Shown: in pieces, positions 1 through 8,214 of the stretch | How positions within the stretch are numbered: position 1 is the first letter of the stretch | Layout of the letters: the number at the start of each line of letters is the position of its first letter | Virus record (IMG/VR): IMGVR_UViG_3300002835_009415 | Coordinates: 1 to 37,706 of that record | DNA from: a virus | DNA length: 37,706 nt | Strand: one strand, 5' to 3' | Translations under genes and position numbers: made by a program | The notes under the pieces: model-generated | Database searches by the model: none | Seen by the model: only the letters and a program-made list of their open reading frames with translations | Told to the model about the DNA's origin: nothing

Positions 1-38
1 GCATACTCCATTAAAACGGCTTCTTTAGATAAACTCAT
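1..38 (-). CDS. 5' end of a gene cut by the window edge
   Basis: The minus strand starts with an ATG at 36-38 and reads MSLSKEAVLMEYA to the edge, with no stop. A TATTTAT element lies 5 nt before the ATG, exactly as for many genes here, which is the main reason to believe it. Only 12-13 codons are visible, so no product can be assigned. Confidence 0.6.
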   Translation of the reverse strand, partial: MSLSKEAVLMEY

Positions 39-43
39 ATACT

Positions 44-50
44 ATAAATA
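44..50 (-). promoter_or_regulatory. TATTTAT late-type promoter element
   Basis: In the minus-strand sense the sequence reads TATTTAT-AGTAT-ATG, the recurrent arrangement before probable virion genes in this window. Promoter function is inferred from recurrence. Confidence 0.5.
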
Positions 51-70
51 TAAAATTTATCATAAAATAG

Positions 71-96
71 AAAACCCTTCATCTCTGAAGGGTTTT
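71..96 (-). terminator. Rho-independent terminator of the 4135-104 operon
   Basis: A perfect 10-bp stem (AAAACCCTTC / GAAGGGTTTT) with a 6-nt loop lies 8 nt beyond the stop of the last gene of the operon. The A/T flanks give a T-rich tail on either strand. Confidence 0.8.
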
Positions 97-103
97 AAAG
101 TTT

Positions 104-1399
104 TTAGTTAATACCTAATCCTTTTAAAAAGTCATCAAAATCCTCATCATCATCGTCGTCATCATCCTCATATTTTTTCATAGTATCTTCATATTCTTCT
201 TCTTTAAGTTCGGCAATGATTTCATCAACCATATCTTTTACCATTTTCTTTCCTTTTGGTGAACTTGATAAAATTTCACGAGCCATTGCAAAGAATTCAT
301 TTGGGGTAAGTTCTGCAAACTTAACAAGGAAATATTGTTGTAAGTTTCTCTTATCATCATCAAATAATTCATCAGGATAAGCTTCACGGAACTTTTGCCA
401 AATAACAGGACCTAGTCTCATATCCCATATTTCACCAACAACAGTGTCTTGTGAATTGATTACAGCTTCTTGTCTTGTTTTATCTTTTGGTAATCCGTAT
501 GTTCCTGCAATTTCCATAACACCTTTAGCAAGTTCATGAATAAGGATTGGTAAGTTAACACCACGAGCCTTTACTGTTGGTGGGTCAGTCTTAGCATCTA
601 ACTCAGACATACCATATGTTGACTCTCCACCACCTGCCATACCTTGAACCATTGAGTCAGGCATTAACCAATAAAGAGAATCTGCAAATGACATAAAGAC
701 ACCATACATATTCAGTAATCTTGGGTTAATAGCATTTAACTCTCTGTTTAATAATTCAAACATATAAGAAGATTGTTTAGCAGCACCCTGAATAAGTGAA
801 TTGATAAACCTTCTTTTTGCCTTTTCCAAATCAAATTTTTCAAATGAATCTATAAAATCTTCAAGTTGTTCTTGTTCTTCTTCAGAACCAAACATATCTT
901 CAATTTCTTCATCACTTGGTTCTTCACCTTTAGCCGATAACTTACTTGAGTCAATATCATTTGGTTTAACCAATTTTACATCATATTGTAATGCTCCTTC
1001 AGGAATACCAAATTCTTTTTGAACAAGTTCAATAGCAAGTTCCTCCAAGTATTCTTTGTTTTCAGATTCAATCTGTGCAATTTCTTGCATAGCGTTCATT
1101 ACCATCATCTGAAGTCTCATCATTGAATTCTGTGATGTTACATCCTCAAGACCTGTATATCTTTTTAATCTACCGATAACATCTTTAAATCTTTGGGATG
1201 CAATAAGTTGTTCAAAGTTAGATGGTTTATCCGGACCTTCAGGTGTGATTTCAGGAAATGCCTTACTACCTGAATGAGGTGTTTCACCTTTTTCAAATTT
1301 AGATTGAATATCAGGAGCCATTTTTTCAGGTCCTTCATATCCGATAGGTGCCTCATTAATTCGGTTAACCAATCTTTTTACTAATTGTTCTTTTTTCAT
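104..1399 (-). CDS. Probable phage structural protein with leader-like N-terminus
   Basis: Unrecognised 431-aa protein. The ATG at 1399 is preferred over a GTG nine bases upstream, because it lies one base past the previous stop and has AAGG about 8 nt before it. The N-terminus MKKEQLVKRLVNRINEA is a basic helix ending in I-N-E, like the leaders of other proteins here. The middle (about 150-200) is strongly acidic, and the C-terminus carries a run of aspartates followed by DFDDFLKGLGIN. It is the last gene of a five-gene minus-strand operon closed by a terminator. A HELAKG stretch is present but is not a complete HExxH site. A virion or scaffold role is inferred from context only. Confidence 0.75.
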   Translation of the reverse strand: MKKEQLVKRLVNRINEAPIGYEGPEKMAPDIQSKFEKGETPHSGSKAFPEITPEGPDKPSNFEQLIASQRFKDVIGRLKRYTGLEDVTSQNSMMRLQMMVMNAMQEIAQIESENKEYLEELAIELVQKEFGIPEGALQYDVKLVKPNDIDSSKLSAKGEEPSDEEIEDMFGSEEEQEQLEDFIDSFEKFDLEKAKRRFINSLIQGAAKQSSYMFELLNRELNAINPRLLNMYGVFMSFADSLYWLMPDSMVQGMAGGGESTYGMSELDAKTDPPTVKARGVNLPILIHELAKGVMEIAGTYGLPKDKTRQEAVINSQDTVVGEIWDMRLGPVIWQKFREAYPDELFDDDKRNLQQYFLVKFAELTPNEFFAMAREILSSSPKGKKMVKDMVDEIIAELKEEEYEDTMKKYEDDDDDDDEDFDDFLKGLGIN

Positions 1400-1400
1400 C

Positions 1401-2294
1401 TTACTCACCTTTTAATTTAATATTCATTTTGCCAAAATTCAAATATGATGGTAATTCACCCTTTGGTCTTGGTTCAGCATCAGGCGCTGGTTTGAAAGGA
1501 TTTTTTCTCGTAGGAGTAGTTGTTTTTTCCTTTTCTTTAGTTCTTTCCTTTTCTTTAGTTCCTGAACCTTTTGGTCTTGGTTCAGTATCTGGAGATGGTT
1601 TGAAAGGATTTTTTCTTGTAGGAGTAGTTGTCTTTTCCTTCTCTTTTGTTTTTTCTTTCTCTTTAGTTCCTGAAGATTCTATCATTTCTGAATTTTCTTT
1701 AGTTACTTTTTTTCTCATTAAATTCATTAAATCTTTTTTAGTAATTGCTGGTCTTATATTTGCTTCAACAATCTCTCTCATTTTTTGTTCCAAAATTACT
1801 TCATATGGATTTTTACCTTCTTTTAATGACTTTTTGACACCAAGAACACATCTTTCAAATTTTTTATCTTCACCTTTAGTGTAATCATCTTTCTTTTTAC
1901 CTTCCAATCCTAATGATGATGTACAAATTGCAAAAGGATTTTTTTCAACTTTTTTCTTTGTTGTTTTTTTACCCTCAATCATTTCCCCTTCTTTGGTTGT
2001 TGCCATGATTTTTTTAGTTGTTGGGTCTTGAGTAATAGTTACCCCATTAACTGTTGCCCCTTTATCACCAATTTGATAAGTTTTTTGATTCGGGTTTACC
2101 GGAATTGCTTGTTCCTTAGATTCAGATTTTTTAACTGAAGTCATTCTACCAATAGGTTTATCCATTCCGACAAAACCTTGAGCATTTATCATACTCTCGT
2201 GTAAGTTTTTAATTTCTTTCAATGTCATTTTTGATAAAGTGTTTTTACTAACACCCATCTTAATGATTTCTTGGATTTGTTTTTCTGTTACCAT
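1401..2294 (-). CDS. Lysine-rich protein with an internal 36-aa duplication
   Basis: Unknown protein of 297 aa. The start is set at the ATG giving MVTEKQIQEIIKMGVS; earlier in-frame starts lie deeper inside the preceding gene, whose end it overlaps by about 35 nt. The first half holds a conserved-looking segment (NPFAICTSSLG followed by KKFERCVLGVKK) of a kind I associate with phage structural proteins. The C-terminal part is a low-complexity K/E/T/P region formed by two near-identical 36-residue units. Its place in the operon with acidic and leader-bearing proteins suggests a virion or assembly role, but no function can be assigned. Confidence 0.75.
   Translation of the reverse strand: MVTEKQIQEIIKMGVSKNTLSKMTLKEIKNLHESMINAQGFVGMDKPIGRMTSVKKSESKEQAIPVNPNQKTYQIGDKGATVNGVTITQDPTTKKIMATTKEGEMIEGKKTTKKKVEKNPFAICTSSLGLEGKKKDDYTKGEDKKFERCVLGVKKSLKEGKNPYEVILEQKMREIVEANIRPAITKKDLMNLMRKKVTKENSEMIESSGTKEKEKTKEKEKTTTPTRKNPFKPSPDTEPRPKGSGTKEKERTKEKEKTTTPTRKNPFKPAPDAEPRPKGELPSYLNFGKMNIKLKGE
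1462..1677 (-). repeat. Two tandem 108-nt repeats inside a gene
   Basis: Two head-to-tail copies with a 108-nt period (1462-1569 and 1570-1677) keep the reading frame and encode 36-residue units running from GTKEKE through NPFKP to EPRPKG. Differences are few (K/R, S/A, T/A), pointing to a recent in-frame duplication. Confidence 0.85.
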
Positions 2295-2679
2295 TTTCTT
2301 CAAATTCTTTATAATACTCAAGGATTATGTCCTTTTCGTATAGTTTATCTTTAACCTGTTGTTCACTCATTCCAAAGTGAAACACTAATCTATTATCTAT
2401 ATCACTATCTTTTTCCCATCCTAATGCTACGACATTATCAATAGCATCTTTCATACAAAAAAAATCGGAGTTTTGAATGAGCTCCATATCTATTCCGTCT
2501 CTATTCAATACTCCTACTTTTTTAATTTCTTTGGTATCAGGTGGTGTTGGGTTCCCATTCGCAGGATTTGTATCCCAATCATCACCAAATACTTCAGTCG
2601 TTTCTGAGAAAATAAACTCGTAAGTTTTATTTCCTCTATAATTCGCCCCTAGTCCGTTAATAAAAACTAAATAACTCAT
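2260..2679 (-). CDS. Conserved-looking phage protein, unknown function
   Basis: A 139-aa protein starting MSYLVFINGLGANYRG. Its start overlaps the stop of the upstream gene by 4 nt (ATGA type), and its end overlaps the downstream gene by about 35 nt, so it is translationally coupled on both sides. It contains the segment GDDWDTNPANG and a late LVFHFGMSEQQVKDKLYE. No signal peptide, membrane segment or catalytic motif is visible. The tight coupling to scaffold-like genes suggests a head or neck component or assembly partner; this is inference. Confidence 0.75.
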   Translation of the reverse strand: MSYLVFINGLGANYRGNKTYEFIFSETTEVFGDDWDTNPANGNPTPPDTKEIKKVGVLNRDGIDMELIQNSDFFCMKDAIDNVVALGWEKDSDIDNRLVFHFGMSEQQVKDKLYEKDIILEYYKEFEENGNRKTNPRNH

Positions 2680-3944
2680 AGGATATTACCTTGTGGAGAT
2701 ACCTTAAGTTGTTTGTTTTTATTTTCAAACACTAAATTACCTTTATTAGTTTTACCTACAAAAGTAATAAATGGGAAATTGCTAACAATCTTTTTTGATA
2801 TTTCAGATTGAGCCTCAGTTAATGATAACCTTTCAATTTCTTTTGAGTATCTTACTTTTCTTGATTCTGAAATAACTTTTTGTTCTTGTTTTTTTTCTTT
2901 AATGAACTTTTTTTCGTTTTCATTAACTACAACATATTTTTTCAAAATTTTATCTACTTGAGACTCTCCGAAAACTTTAGAAAACATTCCGTCTAAATAA
3001 TCCGCTTCTCCCATCTCTTCAAGTTTTGGTTCTTTCTCTGTTGAAGTTTCCTCTTCTGAATCAACATCAAATTCATCACTTTCTTCATCTTCTGAACCCA
3101 TATCATCCATTTCATAGTCGGACTCTTCCTCACCTTCAAATCTTGTTAAGATTTCTTCTTTATCGTCTTCGTCTAATAAATTTAAGTCTAATGCCGACAA
3201 TATTGAATTAATAATATACTTAACATCTTTACTTGATAATTCTTCTTCATTACCTGAATAATCTCTAATCTTTTGAGCTAACTTTCCAGTTAACTTTTGG
3301 ATAGATTTAAATGTAACAGGTTCTCCCTCACCACCTTCTAATGGTTCTTCATCGTCCTCAGGCATATCATCCATTCCACCCATATCATCCATTCCACCCA
3401 TATCATCTGAAGGTAACGAACCATCTGGAGATATTGCCAAATCATCATCTGATGGAGGAGTAGGTGACGATTCAGGTGATGGTGCAGGTGCTGGTGATGG
3501 TGCAGGTGCTGGTGCTGGTGGAGGTAAATCTGAAGGTGCTTCAGTTGGAGCTTCAACCTTTGGTTGAGGGGTCTTCAACATATATTTTTTATCTTCAGTA
3601 AATAAAGATATACCTTCACTAATACCATTAACTCTATTAATTTCACCAGCCATTAAATTTAATTTTCTCATTGCTGCTGAATATGAAGAAAAATGTTTTC
3701 TATTTTTAATAGGGTCGATATATTCTGAAGTCGATTCATTTATATCTTTTTTAATAATATATCCTAATTTTTCTTTAACAATTGAATATCTGTTACCATC
3801 AGCCAATGTGATTCTGTAATCAATTGATGATGTTTCATTTATAGAATTTGGAATTGTTTCTTTATATCTAGCAATCTCCATAATTCTTTGTAATTTTTCA
3901 ATTCCTTGTAGTTTTTCACTACCGATTGGTTTTAGTTTACTCAT
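2676..3944 (-). CDS. Acidic scaffold-like protein with Pro/Ala and Asp/Met-Gly repeats
   Basis: A 422-aa unknown protein. Its N-terminus carries a helix (GIEKLQRIMEIARY) resembling the leaders elsewhere in the window. Residues about 130-170 form a Pro/Ala/Ser linker, followed by DDMGGMDDMGGMDDM repeats and several long Asp/Glu-rich stretches. The C-terminus (from about residue 345) is a charged coiled-coil-like segment and then a small beta-rich end (FVGKTNKGNLVFENKNKQL). High acidity plus helical ends is typical of phage core or scaffolding proteins, but no sequence match is claimed. Second gene of the operon that starts at 4135. Confidence 0.78.
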   Translation of the reverse strand: MSKLKPIGSEKLQGIEKLQRIMEIARYKETIPNSINETSSIDYRITLADGNRYSIVKEKLGYIIKKDINESTSEYIDPIKNRKHFSSYSAAMRKLNLMAGEINRVNGISEGISLFTEDKKYMLKTPQPKVEAPTEAPSDLPPPAPAPAPSPAPAPSPESSPTPPSDDDLAISPDGSLPSDDMGGMDDMGGMDDMPEDDEEPLEGGEGEPVTFKSIQKLTGKLAQKIRDYSGNEEELSSKDVKYIINSILSALDLNLLDEDDKEEILTRFEGEEESDYEMDDMGSEDEESDEFDVDSEEETSTEKEPKLEEMGEADYLDGMFSKVFGESQVDKILKKYVVVNENEKKFIKEKKQEQKVISESRKVRYSKEIERLSLTEAQSEISKKIVSNFPFITFVGKTNKGNLVFENKNKQLKVSPQGNIL

Positions 3945-3949
3945 TTTTT

Positions 3950-4135
3950 TTAATTATTTAATCCATTAAATCCACCAAGGGTTATTGCAGTTAATTGAAC
4001 AATAGTATCTGCAGAATTTGACATACTACTATATATTGGGTGTGGTTGTATTGATGAAGTACATGCTTCACAATTAGTCACACCTGTATAATTAATTAAC
4101 TTATAAGTATAAGTTCCCGACGAAAGTACTGCCAT
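3950..4135 (-). CDS. Small Ser/Thr-rich protein, first gene of the operon
   Basis: A 61-aa protein, MAVLSSGTYTYKLINY then GVTNCEACTSS, with a CxxC pair and an aliphatic/Gly C-terminus. A TATTTAT element precedes it by 14 nt, and the next gene follows after 5 nt. Composition is like a small structural or decoration protein, but nothing specific is recognised. The promoter element and tight spacing support it as real. Confidence 0.6.
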   Translation of the reverse strand: MAVLSSGTYTYKLINYTGVTNCEACTSSIQPHPIYSSMSNSADTIVQLTAITLGGFNGLNN

Positions 4136-4149
4136 ATTATTTTTTCTTT

Positions 4150-4156
4150 ATAAATA
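4150..4156 (-). promoter_or_regulatory. TATTTAT late-type promoter element
   Basis: Sense-strand TATATTTATAAAG, 14 nt before the ATG at 4135. It would drive the five-gene operon running to 104. Confidence 0.45.
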
Positions 4157-4165
4157 TACAGAAAA

Positions 4166-4927
4166 TTAAGATTTTTTTAGATTAAGTAAAAAATCTATCT
4201 TTTGTTCCATTAGAGAAAGTTCTTTGTCTAAAAGATTATTTTCCAAATTAAATAATTTTTCTAAATAATCACTTCTTCTTAAGTATTTAAACACCAAATT
4301 CTCATAAGAATATTCACCTTCTTTTTTAAGACCTGAACTCCTATATTTTTTAAGTTTTTCTTTAAACTTTTTAATATATTCTCTTGCCTCATCAATATCT
4401 TTTTCAGTTGCGTTATCCACAACAGTGTCAATTTGACTTTTCCAGTGATTAATTTTTGATTTAAGAATTTTAGTATCAATATTTGAATCTTCTTTTTCAG
4501 GTTTTACATCCCATTCATCATATAGGACTGAATAAACCCCTGAACTAAAATGTGCTTCAGTAGCGTTTTGAACATAAAGTTCTACTTCATACCCAAAAAT
4601 TTTAATATCATGATTTGTATTAAAAATAGTTTTTTTAACTTTAAATAACTCTTCGTAAAGAGATAGTTCAGTATCTGAAAATTGAATAAAATCACAAACA
4701 ACATGTAAATCAATATCTGAATACTCCGACCAATTATAATTGGCTAAAGAACCTGTGAAAATAACATCCTCAATTAATAAAGGGACCCCAATAAAATCAA
4801 TAAATTCATTAGCAGTTTGAAGTAATTTTTCTCTCACTTCCGTTCTCAATTGCATATTCTCATCCCAAATTTTTGAGTTGAGGTTATCTTTAGAGAAAAA
4901 ACTTTTGATTATATTATTATCTTTCAC
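4166..4927 (-). CDS. Nucleotidyltransferase-domain protein
   Basis: A 253-aa protein with the pol-beta-superfamily nucleotidyltransferase signature: G59-S60 followed by D71-I-D73 in GSLANYNWSEYSDIDLHV. This is the hG[GS]...DxD arrangement that binds nucleotide and metal. A third acidic residue probably lies in the strand around YEVELYVQN. The C-terminal half is a helical, charged region with several Lys/Glu heptads. Substrate is unknown; family members transfer nucleotides to RNA, protein or small molecules. It has its own TATTTAT element, and the next gene toward the left edge starts 30 nt beyond its stop. Confidence 0.8.
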   Translation of the reverse strand: MKDNNIIKSFFSKDNLNSKIWDENMQLRTEVREKLLQTANEFIDFIGVPLLIEDVIFTGSLANYNWSEYSDIDLHVVCDFIQFSDTELSLYEELFKVKKTIFNTNHDIKIFGYEVELYVQNATEAHFSSGVYSVLYDEWDVKPEKEDSNIDTKILKSKINHWKSQIDTVVDNATEKDIDEAREYIKKFKEKLKKYRSSGLKKEGEYSYENLVFKYLRRSDYLEKLFNLENNLLDKELSLMEQKIDFLLNLKKS

Positions 4928-4932
4928 AAATA

Positions 4933-4939
4933 ATAAATA
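4933..4939 (-). promoter_or_regulatory. TATTTAT late-type promoter element
   Basis: Sense-strand GATATTTATTATT, 5 nt before the start at 4927. Confidence 0.45.
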
Positions 4940-4947
4940 TCAACTAA

Positions 4948-5190
4948 TTACAATCTTTTATACTTATAAACTTTTGCAATATTTTTATTAAAAAAACTTC
5001 CTTGTGATTCCGCCATTCTAAATTTTGTATACACATCATGTGGTACACCTTCATATTCATATTGAACACCTGTTTTAAAATCAACAATTAGTTTTTTACT
5101 TTCGGTGTTAAAATCAGTTTTACTGATATTAGACGATTCAATTTCACAGATAATGTTAGTTCCTTTGATTGTTTCTTTTGTAATTGCCAT
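4948..5190 (-). CDS. KTSC domain protein
   Basis: An 80-aa protein that matches the small KTSC family from memory: a beta-rich core (KKLIVDFKTGVQYEYEGVP) followed by the family hallmark around ESQGSFFNKNIAKVYKYKRL. The family's namesake KTSC residues are not obvious, but the G-S-F-F-N-K-N-I end is characteristic. KTSC domains occur in phages and bacteria, alone or fused to RNA- or nucleic-acid-linked proteins; their function is unsettled. Preceded by a TATTTAT element and divergent from the ClpC-like gene. Confidence 0.75.
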   Translation of the reverse strand: MAITKETIKGTNIICEIESSNISKTDFNTESKKLIVDFKTGVQYEYEGVPHDVYTKFRMAESQGSFFNKNIAKVYKYKRL

Positions 5191-5198
5191 AACTTTTT

Positions 5199-5230
5199 TT
5201 TTAATGATAAATAATTTTGAATTACATTTG
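5199..5230 (+). promoter_or_regulatory. Bacteroidota-type promoter for the ClpC-like gene
   Basis: A perfect TACATTTG -7 box (5223-5230, TAnnTTTG) has TTTT at the -33 position 20 nt upstream. A TTG at 5234 lies where a leaderless start would fall; the ATG at 5279 would have a leader of about 45 nt. Confidence 0.55.
5207..5213 (-). promoter_or_regulatory. TATTTAT late-type promoter element
   Basis: Sense-strand ATTATTTATCATT before the KTSC gene, 16 nt from its ATG. It overlaps the spacer of the divergent promoter of the ClpC-like gene. Confidence 0.4.
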
Positions 5231-5278
5231 TAGTTGAATTTAAGAACAAATTCATTTAATTTTAATAAAAACTATTTT

Positions 5279-7342
5279 ATGACAGATTCAGTTGAAGAGG
5301 GTGGGAAACTACCAAAAAAAACAGAGGTAAATTCAAATACACCTGTGTTAGACAATTTTAGTCGTGACCTTATTAAACTTGCCGAAGAAGGTAAGTTAGA
5401 CCCCGTTGTCGGTAGGGAAGACGAAATATTACGTATCGCCCAAATTCTTTCAAGAAGAAAGAAAAACAACCCAATTATCATCGGTGAACCTGGTTGTGGT
5501 AAGACGGCAATTGTTGAGGGATTGGCAATGAAGATTTTTGAAGGTGATTGTCCAAGAAACTTGGTTGATAAACGTATTTTATCATTAGAGATGAATTCGG
5601 TTGTTGCAGGAACAAAGTATCGTGGTCAATTTGAAGAACGATTAAAGGTTATCCTGGAAGAAATTCAAGCAAACCCAAATGTTATTTTATTCATCGATGA
5701 AATCCATACGATTGTAGGTGCAGGTAACGCCTCAGGTTCAATGGACGCTTCTAACATTTTAAAACCTGCATTATCAAGAGGTGAAATACAATGTATTGGA
5801 GCAACGACATTGGATGAGTATAAAAAACAAATTGAGAAGGACGGAGCGTTAGATAGACGTTTCCAAAAAGTGGTGGTTAGTTCTTCAACAAAAGAAGAAA
5901 CATTACAAATCCTTAAGAATGTTAAAGACAAATACGAAAATTATCACAAAGTAAATTATACCGATAATATTCTACAAATCTGTGTTGATTTAGCCGAGCG
6001 ATATATCACCGACAGAGAGTTTCCCGATAAGGCATTTGATATTTTGGATGAAGTCGGAGCAAGAGCTCAAGTAGATGTAAAAAATCCTGAAATAATTGAC
6101 GAATTAAAACGTCAGGCATTAGAGATTAAACAACAAAAATTACTTGTTGTTAAAAAACAGAATTACGAAGAAGCTGCGAACTTAAGAGATAAAGAAAAGA
6201 AAGTTTTATCACAACTTGATATTGAAAAGAAGAAGTTTGAACAAACTCTTTTGGATAATAGAAAAACAATTTCAGAAGAATTGGTTTACGAGGTGGTGTC
6301 AACAATGACAAAAATACCTCTAACAAAACTTAATTTAGACGATAAGATTGCTCTTATTAATTTAGAAGAAGAATTAAATAAATCAGTAATTGGACAAAAA
6401 GAAGCGGTTACAAAGATTGCAAAATCTATTCGTAGAAATAGATTAGGTATTAAAGACCCAAATAAACCAATTGGTTCATTTATATTTTTAGGTTCAACAG
6501 GTGTTGGTAAGACTTTATTGGCAAAAGAATTGGCAAAACAAATCTTTGGGAGTGATGAAAATCTTATCCGAGTTGATATGTCTGAATATCAAGATAAACA
6601 TACCGTATCTCGTTTGATTGGTTCACCTCCAGGTTATGTAGGATATGATGAAGGTGGACAACTTACAGAACAGGTAAAGACCAAACCATACTCTGTGGTA
6701 TTATTTGACGAGGTTGAGAAAGCACACAAAGACATATTCTCAGCATTACTTCAACTATTGGATGAAGGGTATATGACAGATAGTTTTGGAAGAAAAATCA
6801 ATTTCAAGAACTGTTTAATCATTATGACTTCAAATCTTGGGGTAAAAAAGATGCAAGAGTTTGGAGCGGGGGTTGGATTTAGTAAGACAGGTAATGTTTA
6901 TACCAACGAAGAACTTAAGAAAACAATGTTAAACAAAGAATTGAAGAACCACTTCGCACCTGAGTTTATCAATCGTTTGGATGAGGTAATTGTATTCAAC
7001 ACACTTCAAAATGACGATATTCAAAAAATTGTTTTGGTTGAGGTCAACAAATTAAAGTCTCGTTTATCAAAATTGGGATACAACATTAACTTCGGTCAGT
7101 CAGTAATTGACTTTGTTTCAAAAGTTGGATTTGATGATGTTTACGGAGCACGTCCTTTGAAGAGAGCAATCCAAGAAAAGATTGAAGACTATATTTCAGA
7201 TGAAGTATTACGTGAAAAAATTGTAATGGATAAGTCCTACAATATTGAAATCAATGAGGAGGAAGTGTCAATATCAGAAATTGAAGTACAACCTGATGAA
7301 ACACCGAAAGTGAAAAGACCAAGAAAGAAAAAGGGGGAATAA
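5279..7342 (+). CDS. clpC-like: ClpC-like AAA+ unfoldase lacking the N-terminal domain
   Basis: A 687-aa HSP100 ATPase with two AAA+ modules. D1 has Walker A GEPGCGKT (69-76) and Walker B LFIDE (about 137-141). A UVR-like linker (NYEEAANLRDKEK, 295-307) takes the place of the long ClpB middle domain. D2 has Walker A GSTGVGKT (405-412) and Walker B VVLFDEVE (473-480). The VGF at 532-534 sits where ClpC/ClpA/ClpX carry the ClpP-docking loop, so it may use host ClpP; no clpP is in the window. The usual Clp N-domain repeats are absent, replaced by about 25 residues, and the tail is basic (KRPRKKKGE). The ATG at 5279 was chosen over a TTG at 5234, which remains possible. Likely role: unfolding of host or phage proteins, perhaps tmRNA-tagged ones. 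Confidence 0.93.
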   Translation: MTDSVEEGGKLPKKTEVNSNTPVLDNFSRDLIKLAEEGKLDPVVGREDEILRIAQILSRRKKNNPIIIGEPGCGKTAIVEGLAMKIFEGDCPRNLVDKRILSLEMNSVVAGTKYRGQFEERLKVILEEIQANPNVILFIDEIHTIVGAGNASGSMDASNILKPALSRGEIQCIGATTLDEYKKQIEKDGALDRRFQKVVVSSSTKEETLQILKNVKDKYENYHKVNYTDNILQICVDLAERYITDREFPDKAFDILDEVGARAQVDVKNPEIIDELKRQALEIKQQKLLVVKKQNYEEAANLRDKEKKVLSQLDIEKKKFEQTLLDNRKTISEELVYEVVSTMTKIPLTKLNLDDKIALINLEEELNKSVIGQKEAVTKIAKSIRRNRLGIKDPNKPIGSFIFLGSTGVGKTLLAKELAKQIFGSDENLIRVDMSEYQDKHTVSRLIGSPPGYVGYDEGGQLTEQVKTKPYSVVLFDEVEKAHKDIFSALLQLLDEGYMTDSFGRKINFKNCLIIMTSNLGVKKMQEFGAGVGFSKTGNVYTNEELKKTMLNKELKNHFAPEFINRLDEVIVFNTLQNDDIQKIVLVEVNKLKSRLSKLGYNINFGQSVIDFVSKVGFDDVYGARPLKRAIQEKIEDYISDEVLREKIVMDKSYNIEINEEEVSISEIEVQPDETPKVKRPRKKKGE

Positions 7343-7353
7343 ACCCCCTTTTT
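7328..7353. terminator. Bidirectional terminator between convergent genes
   Basis: A perfect 10-bp stem (AAAAAGGGGG / CCCCCTTTTT) has a 6-nt loop that contains the TAA stop of the ClpC-like gene. T-runs on both strands allow it to serve both convergent genes. Confidence 0.85.
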
Positions 7354-7358
7354 TATTT

Positions 7359-8177
7359 TTAGAAATTATATAATTGTGACCTATGGATAAATTCGTATTT
7401 CTGATTACCAAGTTCTTCAATCAGTTTTTTACCTGTATTCATACCAGCAAAAACTTCATGGACAACAACATATTCATTTGGTGTGTGATAGTTGTGATAA
7501 CCAATTGAGAAGTTGATACAAGAGAAATCAAACTTTTTACGTAGTTGCCAAACATCAGTGTAAGGATGTTGCATATATTGAGGTTCAGACAACATACCTT
7601 CAGAAAGAACTTTTTTAGCTTTTGACTCAAATTCAGAATCCGTTTCAAAAACTTTAACACCGTAACAATATTCTGTTACCATGTAATCGTGAGGGGCGTC
7701 AAACTGAATAGCATAACCTACATTACTAAAAAATTCAGGGTCTGCTTCTTTTGAACCCAAACAACCAACTTCTTCTGTTACAAACAAAGCAACTTTAATT
7801 ACATCAAAGACTTCTAATAACTGAAGACAGGCAAACACCCCACACTTATCATCACCACCAATACCTGTAGGGCCACCCAAGTCGTTATACGCTTTAAGTG
7901 ATAAACTTAAATTACCTTTTGAATCTTTAAGTTGTTCTTCATGGATGTTGATTGTGTCAATTTTATGTACCGTATCGGTATGTGCAACAATACAAGGATA
8001 AAATTCACCCTCATTTATTTCACCTTTTGTGACATAAACATTTCCAAAGTCATCAACTTTAAAATTGTGTTTTTTTTCGGTTAAATATTCAACCAAAAAT
8101 TCAATCATTAAATCTTCTTTAAATGATTTTGTAGGTATTGACAATACCTTTTTTAAGAAATCAACATTTTCTATCAT
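7359..8177 (-). CDS. Zinc metallopeptidase of the M20/M28 (peptidase T-like) clan
   Basis: A 272-aa protein with a complete-looking dinuclear zinc peptidase site: HTD (H66, D68), GGDDKCG (D109/D110 bridging), the EE pair 135-136 (general base plus ligand), D160 in QFDAP, and H231 in YHTPNE. It is shorter than full M20 dimers, so the dimerisation domain is probably missing, closer to M28/M42-type single-domain enzymes. Expected activity is aminopeptidase or tripeptidase in the cytoplasm, perhaps recycling peptides released by proteolysis. It has a host-like promoter and shares a terminator with the ClpC-like gene, facing it tail to tail. Confidence 0.88.
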   Translation of the reverse strand: MIENVDFLKKVLSIPTKSFKEDLMIEFLVEYLTEKKHNFKVDDFGNVYVTKGEINEGEFYPCIVAHTDTVHKIDTINIHEEQLKDSKGNLSLSLKAYNDLGGPTGIGGDDKCGVFACLQLLEVFDVIKVALFVTEEVGCLGSKEADPEFFSNVGYAIQFDAPHDYMVTEYCYGVKVFETDSEFESKAKKVLSEGMLSEPQYMQHPYTDVWQLRKKFDFSCINFSIGYHNYHTPNEYVVVHEVFAGMNTGKKLIEELGNQKYEFIHRSQLYNF

Positions 8178-8183
8178 AGCTCA

Positions 8184-8214
8184 TAAAGATAAGCTATTTT
8201 TCTATTAAAACAAT
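8184..8214 (-). promoter_or_regulatory. Bacteroidota-type promoter for the peptidase gene
   Basis: Sense-strand ATTG-N19-TATCTTTA (box at 8184-8191), 6 nt before the ATG at 8177, so the transcript should be leaderless. It overlaps the end of the upstream gene. TATCTTTA differs from TAnnTTTG only in the last base. Confidence 0.55.

Noticed and set aside
650-700. Zinc protease motif in the protein at 104-1399 (HELAKG)
   Set aside because: The second histidine of HExxH is missing and no other zinc ligand is evident.
1429-1884. Plus-strand frame opposite the lysine-rich gene
   Set aside because: Its repeats simply mirror the duplicated K/E/T/P codons of the minus-strand gene, and no promoter or plausible protein composition supports it.
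5234-5278. TTG start of the ClpC-like protein
   Set aside because: Its distance from the promoter box fits a leaderless start, but TTG is weak and the added residues show no domain; kept only as an alternative.
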